Below, piece after piece: positions 59,045 to 64,000 of a DNA stretch of 64,000 nucleotides. Made by a program: the position numbers and the translations under genes. This stretch comes from Aurantimonas sp. Leaf443 (lineage in GTDB: Bacteria; Pseudomonadota; Alphaproteobacteria; Rhizobiales; Rhizobiaceae). A model generated the notes under the pieces. The model did no database searches and was not told the origin of the DNA. It saw only the letters and a list, made by a program, of their open reading frames with translations. Where the stretch lies: assembly GCF_001425575.1 (NCBI RefSeq), contig NZ_LMRD01000001.1:335745-399744 (forward strand), in the 5' to 3' direction. Numbering within the stretch: the first letter of the stretch is position 1; each line of letters begins with the position of its first letter.

Positions 59045-59098
59045 GGATCGGCCGCTCGGGCGGCCGGAATTGAACTGGGTTCCGGGAGGAAACGACAC

Positions 59099-60166
59099 AT
59101 GAAACTGACCAGACGGATGATGGGCGGCCTGGCCGCCGCCGTGGCTCTGACGCTGACCATGCCCGCCTTCGCGCAGGACAAGGGCGCCGTCGGCGTCTCC
59201 ATGCCGACCAAGTCCTCCGCCCGCTGGATCGCGGACGGCGACAACATGGTCAAGGCGCTGGAGGCCAAGGGCTACAAGGCGAGCCTGCAATATGCCGAGG
59301 ACGACATCCCGACCCAGCTCAGCCAGATCGAGAACATGGTCTCGTCGGGCGTGAAGTATCTCGTGGTCGCCTCCATCGACGGCACCACGCTCGCCGACGT
59401 GCTGCAGCAGGCCCACGACGCGGGCATCAAGGTCATCGCCTACGACCGCCTCATCCGCAACTCGCCCAATGTCGACTACTACACCACGTTCGACAATTTC
59501 CAGGTGGGCGTGCTGCAGGCGCAGTCGATCGAGACCGGCCTCGGCCTGAAGGACGGCAAGGGCCCGTTCAACATCGAGCTCTTCGGCGGCTCGCCGGACG
59601 ACAACAACGCCTTCTTCTTCTACAACGGCGCGATGAGCGTCCTGCAGCCCTACATCGACTCCGGCAAGCTGGTCGTGCAGTCCGGCCAGACCGGCATGGA
59701 CAAGGTCGGCACGCTGCGTTGGGACGGCGCCGTGGCGCAGGCGCGCATGGACAACCTCCTGTCCTCCTTCTACTCCGACAAGCGCGTCGACGCGGTGCTC
59801 TCGCCCTATGACGGCCTGTCGATCGGCATCCTGTCGTCGCTGAAGGGCGTCGGCTACGGCTCCGGCGACATGAAGATGCCGGTCGTCTCCGGCCAGGACG
59901 CCGAGATCCCGTCGGTCAAGTCGATCCTCGCCGGCGAGCAGTATTCGACGATCTACAAGGACACGCGCGAACTCGCCAAGGTCACGGTCGACATGATCGA
60001 CGCCATGGGCACGGGCGGCCAGCCGCAGATCAACGACGACAAGACCTACGAGAACGGCGTGAAGGTCGTTCCGGCCTACCTGCTGAAGCCGGTGCTCCTG
60101 ACCAAGGAGAATATCGAGAAGACGCTCGTGGACGGCGGCTACTACACGGCCGACCAGATCAAGTAA
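59099..60166 (+). CDS. chvE: ChvE-type multiple-sugar-binding protein
   Basis: The 355-residue periplasmic protein has a signal peptide ending in AFAQ, followed by [39 protein letters not shown] and [20 protein letters not shown]. These are features of ChvE/MmsA-associated binding proteins. In Agrobacterium ChvE binds glucose, galactose, arabinose, xylose and other aldoses and also signals to VirA. A GGAGGAAA site precedes the ATG. It is followed by gguA and gguB. Confidence 0.93.
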   Translation: MKLTRRMMGGLAAAVALTLTMPAFAQDKGAVGVSMPTKSSARWIADGDNMVKALEAKGYKASLQYAEDDIPTQLSQIENMVSSGVKYLVVASIDGTTLADVLQQAHDAGIKVIAYDRLIRNSPNVDYYTTFDNFQVGVLQAQSIETGLGLKDGKGPFNIELFGGSPDDNNAFFFYNGAMSVLQPYIDSGKLVVQSGQTGMDKVGTLRWDGAVAQARMDNLLSSFYSDKRVDAVLSPYDGLSIGILSSLKGVGYGSGDMKMPVVSGQDAEIPSVKSILAGEQYSTIYKDTRELAKVTVDMIDAMGTGGQPQINDDKTYENGVKVVPAYLLKPVLLTKENIEKTLVDGGYYTADQIK

Positions 60167-60178
60167 CGGTCTCGTCGC

Positions 60179-60208
60179 AAGGCCATGCCGGCGTGCCGGC
60201 ATGGCCTT
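60179..60208 (+). terminator. Intercistronic hairpin after chvE
   Basis: A perfect 14-bp stem, AAGGCCATGCCGGC (60179-60192) with its complement (60195-60208), lies 13 bases after the chvE stop. It probably attenuates gguAB or stabilises chvE mRNA. Confidence 0.7.
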
Positions 60209-60283
60209 CGAGAATGAAAAAAGGGCCGGCGCGGCGCCAAGCCGCGGCCGGTTTCCCTTCATCGAAGGCGGAGGAACGCGGGC

Positions 60284-61822
60284 ATGGCGCCGATCCTTGA
60301 GATGCGCGGCATCGTCAAGACGTTTCCGGGCGTGCGCGCCCTCGACAACGTCAATCTCGTGGTGGAAGCGGGCGAGATCCACGCCATCTGCGGCGAGAAC
60401 GGCGCGGGAAAATCCACGCTGATGAAGGTGCTCTCGGGCGTCTACCCGCATGGCAGCTACGAGGGCGACATCGTCTACGAGGGCGAGACGCGCGCCTTCC
60501 GCGACATCCGCGATTCCGAGCATCTGGGCATCATCATCATCCACCAGGAACTGGCCCTCGTGCCGCTCCTGTCGATCGCCGAGAACATCTTCCTCGGCAA
60601 CGAGGTCGCCCGCATGGGCGTCATCGACTGGGACGAGGCCTTCCAGCGCACGTCCGAGCTTCTCGCCAAGGTGGGCCTATCGGAATCGCCGACGACGCTC
60701 ATCAAGGACATCGGCGTCGGCAAGCAGCAGCTCGTCGAGATCGCCAAGGCGCTGTCGAAGCGCGTCAAGCTCCTCATCCTCGACGAGCCGACCGCCAGCC
60801 TCAACGAGAGCGACAGCCAGGCGCTCCTCGATCTCCTGATCGAGTTCCGCAAGCAGGGCATGTCGGCCATCATGATCAGCCACAAGCTGAACGAGATCAG
60901 CCGCGTCGCCGACAAGATCACCGTCATCCGCGACGGCACGACCGTCTCCACGCTCGACTGCCGCGCCGAGGCGATCTCCGAGGACCGCATCATCCGCGAC
61001 ATGGTCGGCCGCGCCCTCGACGACCGCTTCCCGCCGCGCAGCCCGAAGATCGGCGAGGTTCTGTTCGAGGTGAAGGGCTGGAACGCCTTCCACCACCTCA
61101 ACACCCAGCGCCAGGTGGTGAAGGACGTCTCCTTCAACGTGCGCAAGGGCGAGATCGTCGGCATCGCGGGCCTCATGGGGGCAGGGCGCACCGAGCTCGC
61201 CATGAGCATCTTCGGCAAGTCCTACGGCCGCCACATCTCGGGCGAGGTGTCGATGCACGGCAGGCCGGTCGACGTGTCGACCGTCTCCAAGGCGATCGAC
61301 GCCAAGATCGCCTACGTCACCGAGGACCGGAAGCATTACGGCCTGATCCTCGACGACGACATCCGGCAGAACATCTCGCTCGCCAATCTCTCGGGCGTGG
61401 CCAAGGGCGGCATCATCGACGAGCACCGCGAGCGCGAGGTGGCGGAGGACTACCGCACCAAGCTGCGCATCCGCTCGCCCGGCATCTTCCAGAAGACGCT
61501 GAACCTCTCGGGCGGGAACCAGCAGAAGGTGGTTCTCTCCAAGTGGCTCTTCTCCAACCCCGATCTTCTGATCCTCGACGAGCCCACGCGCGGCATCGAC
61601 GTGGGCGCGAAGTTCGAGATCTATTCCATCATCGACCGCCTGGCGGCGGAAGGGCGCGGCATCCTGATGATCTCGTCGGAAATGCCCGAGCTCCTCGGCA
61701 TGTGCGACCGCATCTACGTGATGAACGAAGGCCGGCTGGTCGCCGAGCTGCCCAAAGGCGAGGCGACGCAGGAGACCATCATGCGCGCCATCATCCGGTC
61801 CGCAGGGAGAAACGCGGCATGA
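60284..61822 (+). CDS. gguA: Multiple-sugar ABC transporter ATP-binding protein GguA
   Basis: The 512-residue product has tandem nucleotide-binding domains. The first has Walker [10 protein letters not shown] with LDEPTASLN. The second has GLMGAGRTE, signature [15 protein letters not shown] and LDEPTRGID. It matches GguA/MmsA/XylG-type ATPases. A GGAGGA site precedes the start. The stop overlaps the gguB ATG. Confidence 0.94.
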   Translation: MAPILEMRGIVKTFPGVRALDNVNLVVEAGEIHAICGENGAGKSTLMKVLSGVYPHGSYEGDIVYEGETRAFRDIRDSEHLGIIIIHQELALVPLLSIAENIFLGNEVARMGVIDWDEAFQRTSELLAKVGLSESPTTLIKDIGVGKQQLVEIAKALSKRVKLLILDEPTASLNESDSQALLDLLIEFRKQGMSAIMISHKLNEISRVADKITVIRDGTTVSTLDCRAEAISEDRIIRDMVGRALDDRFPPRSPKIGEVLFEVKGWNAFHHLNTQRQVVKDVSFNVRKGEIVGIAGLMGAGRTELAMSIFGKSYGRHISGEVSMHGRPVDVSTVSKAIDAKIAYVTEDRKHYGLILDDDIRQNISLANLSGVAKGGIIDEHREREVAEDYRTKLRIRSPGIFQKTLNLSGGNQQKVVLSKWLFSNPDLLILDEPTRGIDVGAKFEIYSIIDRLAAEGRGILMISSEMPELLGMCDRIYVMNEGRLVAELPKGEATQETIMRAIIRSAGRNAA

Positions 61823-63018
61823 GCACCCAATCGATCGAACGCCCGAAGGGCGCCGCCCCCGGCAACGCCAATCTCGACTTCTTCAAGACCCATATCCGCG
61901 AATACGGAATGCTGGTCGCGCTGGTGCTCATCACCGTCTTCTTCCAGGCGATGACGGGCAATCTCCTGGCGCCGCAGAACGTCACCAACCTCTTCCTGCA
62001 GAACTCCTTCATCATCATCATGGCGATCGGCATGCTGCTCGTCATCGTGACGGGCCATATCGACCTGTCGGTCGGCTCGGTCGCCGGCTTCATCGGGGGC
62101 CTGGGCGCCGTCCTGATGGTGAACCAGAAGATGGACCCGTTCCTGGCGGCCGGCATCTGCCTCGCCGTCGGCGCGCTGATCGGCGCCGCCCAGGGCTGGC
62201 TCGTCGCCTATTTCAAGGTGCCGTCCTTCATCGTGACGCTGGCCGGCATGCTGGTCTTCCGCGGCCTGACGCTGAAGGTCCTCGGCTCGACCTCCGTCGG
62301 CCCGATCCCCAACGAGTTCCAGCTCCTCTCCAAGGGCTACATCCCGGACGCGCTGCCCGGCTACGGCCTGCACATGACGACGCTCGTCCTCGGCCTCGCG
62401 GTCGCCGCGCTCATGCTCTGGTTCGCCATGCGCAAGCGCGCCAAGCAGGCCCGCTTCGGCCGCGCCGACGAGCCCTTCGGCATCTTCGTCGCCCGCAACG
62501 CGATCGTGGCGGCGGCCATCGTGCTCATCACGCTGCAGCTCTCCGAGCATCGCGGCCTGCCGATCGTGCTCATCATCATGGGCGTCCTGATCGCCGTCTA
62601 CGGGTTCATCACCACGCGCACGACCGTCGGCCGGCGCATCTACGCGGTCGGCGGCAACGAGAAGGCGGCCAAGCTCTCGGGCATCAAGACCGAGCGGCTC
62701 GTCTTCCTCACCTTCGTCAACATGGGCTTCCTCGCCGCGCTCGCGGGCCTCGTCTTCGCCGCCCGCTTCGGCTCGGCGACCGCCAAGGCCGGCGCCTCGC
62801 TGGAACTCGACGTCATCGCCGCCTGCTTCATCGGCGGCGCCTCCGCCTATGGCGGCGTCGGCAAGGTTGTGGGCGCGGTGGTCGGCGCCTTCATCATGGG
62901 CGTGATGAACATGGGCATGTCGATCATGGGCATCGGCATCGACGACCAGCAGCTCATCAAGGGCCTCGTCCTCCTCGCCGCCGTCTGCTTCGACGTCTAC
63001 AACCGCAACAAGGCCTGA
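61819..63018 (+). CDS. gguB: Multiple-sugar ABC transporter permease GguB
   Basis: The 399-residue permease has RbsC-family motifs [20 protein letters not shown] and [22 protein letters not shown]. It also has the long central loop typical of GguB/MmsB/XylH permeases, which act as homodimers. ATGA overlap with gguA indicates coupling. The next gene is a sugar dehydrogenase 59 bases downstream, probably in the same transcript. Confidence 0.94.
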   Translation: MSTQSIERPKGAAPGNANLDFFKTHIREYGMLVALVLITVFFQAMTGNLLAPQNVTNLFLQNSFIIIMAIGMLLVIVTGHIDLSVGSVAGFIGGLGAVLMVNQKMDPFLAAGICLAVGALIGAAQGWLVAYFKVPSFIVTLAGMLVFRGLTLKVLGSTSVGPIPNEFQLLSKGYIPDALPGYGLHMTTLVLGLAVAALMLWFAMRKRAKQARFGRADEPFGIFVARNAIVAAAIVLITLQLSEHRGLPIVLIIMGVLIAVYGFITTRTTVGRRIYAVGGNEKAAKLSGIKTERLVFLTFVNMGFLAALAGLVFAARFGSATAKAGASLELDVIAACFIGGASAYGGVGKVVGAVVGAFIMGVMNMGMSIMGIGIDDQQLIKGLVLLAAVCFDVYNRNKA

Positions 63019-63077
63019 CGGGCGCGGCCGGCGGCCCGCGCCGCCGGCCGGCTCCGCGCACAGCACCGGATCCTCCC

Positions 63078-64000
63078 ATGACACCCATCAGGCTCGGCAT
63101 CGCCGGCGTCGGAAAGATCGCGCGCGACCAGCATCTGCCCGCGATCGCCGCCAACCCCGATTTCGAACTCGTGGCCGCCGCGAGCCGGCATGCCGGCGTG
63201 GAGGGCGTGCCCTCCTACGCCGATTTCGGCGAGATGCTGGAGACAGAACCCTCGATCGAGGCGGTGGCGCTCTGCGTGCCGCCCGAGCCGCGCCGGGCCA
63301 TGGCGGAACTGGCCATCGCCAGGGGCAAGCACGTGCTCCTGGAAAAGCCGCCTGGCGCCACCTTGAGCGAGGTCGAGCACCTGATCGACTTGGCGCGGGA
63401 GGCGGGCGTGACCCTCTTCGCCACCTGGCATTCGCGCTTCGCCCCGGCCGTGGAGACGGCGAGGGATCTCCTTGCCGATGCGAACATCGAGGCCGTCGCC
63501 GTCACTTGGAAGGAGGACGTGCGCCGCTGGCATCCCGGTCAGGACTGGATCTGGGAGCCCGGCGGCTTCGGCGTCTTCGATCCCGGCATCAACGCCCTGT
63601 CGATCGTCACCGCCATCCTGCCGCGCCCGCTGATGCTGCTTTCCGCGGACCTGACCTTCCCGCGGAACCGCGCCCAGCCCATCGCGGCGAGCCTCACCTT
63701 CCGCGACACGGCCGACGTGCCCGTCGGCATGGAGTTCGACTGGCGCCAGACCGGGCCCCAATCCTGGGACGTGGAGGTTGCGAGCGACAAGGGCCGGCTC
63801 CTGATCTCGGGCGGCGGCGCCAGGGCCAGCCTCGACGGGCGCAGTCTGGTGGACGAGACCGAGGCCGAATATCCCGGCATCTACCGCCATTTCGCCGATC
63901 TCGTGCGGGCGGGGCGCTCGGATGCCGACCTGACGCCGCTGCGCCACGTCGCCGACGCCTTCATGGCCGGCCGGCGCCACGAGACCGAGGCCTTCCACGA
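63078..64000 (+). CDS. L-arabinose/D-galactose 1-dehydrogenase (3' end cut by window)
   Basis: This is a Gfo/Idh/MocA-family NAD(P) enzyme, with 307 residues visible. It has LGIAGVGKIARDQHLPAI, EKPPGATLSE, FATWHSR, WKEDVRRWHPGQDWIWEPGG and GVFDPGINALSIVTAILPR. These match Azospirillum AraA, the L-arabinose/D-galactose 1-dehydrogenase, almost motif for motif as I recall it. The reaction makes the aldonolactone, the first step of non-phosphorylative sugar oxidation. By comparison with that roughly 309-residue enzyme only a few C-terminal residues are missing. Position behind gguB suggests it acts on the imported sugar. Confidence 0.88.
   Translation, partial: MTPIRLGIAGVGKIARDQHLPAIAANPDFELVAAASRHAGVEGVPSYADFGEMLETEPSIEAVALCVPPEPRRAMAELAIARGKHVLLEKPPGATLSEVEHLIDLAREAGVTLFATWHSRFAPAVETARDLLADANIEAVAVTWKEDVRRWHPGQDWIWEPGGFGVFDPGINALSIVTAILPRPLMLLSADLTFPRNRAQPIAASLTFRDTADVPVGMEFDWRQTGPQSWDVEVASDKGRLLISGGGARASLDGRSLVDETEAEYPGIYRHFADLVRAGRSDADLTPLRHVADAFMAGRRHETEAFH

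Overview
The window is a continuous, GC-rich (roughly two thirds G+C by eye), gene-dense chromosomal segment of an alphaproteobacterium. Several things point to the Hyphomicrobiales (Rhizobiales): the ruvB/ybgC/tolQRAB/pal/cpoB order, a chpT/ctrA/sciP cell-cycle cluster, an EipA-type (DUF1134) envelope protein, FixLJ, ChvE-GguAB, a candidate serC-motif leader, and an alphaproteobacterial RpoH. The tandem beta-barrel proteins and general style would suit Aurantimonadaceae (for example Aureimonas), but that is a guess. I see no phage, insertion sequence, integrase, CRISPR array or rRNA operon.

Layout. 0.1-10.2 kb: ruvB, a minus-strand exported phytase-like beta-propeller protein, then ybgC-tolQ-tolR-tolA-tolB-pal-cpoB. 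10.2-15.2 kb: tilS, ftsH, glmM. 15.3-17.4 kb: two tandem outer-membrane beta-barrel proteins. 17.4-20.6 kb: serC and serA behind a structured leader. 20.6-27.5 kb: EamA exporter, purA, a membrane-anchored protein of unknown function, rpoH, rluD and a small membrane protein. 27.5-30.4 kb: tRNA-Glu, a TrmH-family methyltransferase, a coiled-coil membrane protein and eipA. 30.9-34.1 kb: chpT, a receiver-like protein lacking the phospho-acceptor Asp, ctrA, a FliJ-like protein and sciP. 34.4-36.9 kb: mnmA, a Gfo/Idh/MocA oxidoreductase and tRNA-Met. 37.3-39.9 kb: fixL-fixJ. 40-43 kb: a TreS-like GH13 enzyme and a fatty-acid desaturase. 43-47.4 kb: a two-gene RND efflux system. 47.4-52.3 kb: an Asp/Glu racemase-family protein, a small orphan gene, an agmatinase-family/aminotransferase operon and a lipoprotein D,D-carboxypeptidase. 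52.4-64 kb: a sugar-uptake region.

How the parts work together. The Tol-Pal genes form the trans-envelope machine for outer-membrane constriction, with CpoB and YbgC as accessories. ChpT, CtrA and SciP are known parts of the alphaproteobacterial cell-cycle circuit. A perfect TTAA-N7-TTAA box lies before the second beta-barrel gene, and one-mismatch boxes lie before tolQ and pal, so the circuit may reach the envelope genes here. The last 11.6 kb holds a YtfQRT-YjfF-type (galactofuranose-type) importer, two FadR-type regulators, the ChvE-GguAB importer and a sugar 1-dehydrogenase very like Azospirillum L-arabinose/D-galactose 1-dehydrogenase. Together these suggest uptake and non-phosphorylative oxidation of galactose or arabinose. 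A short inverted repeat, GATGCA-N3-TGCATY, occurs before both ytfQ and the second regulator gene and is a candidate shared operator.
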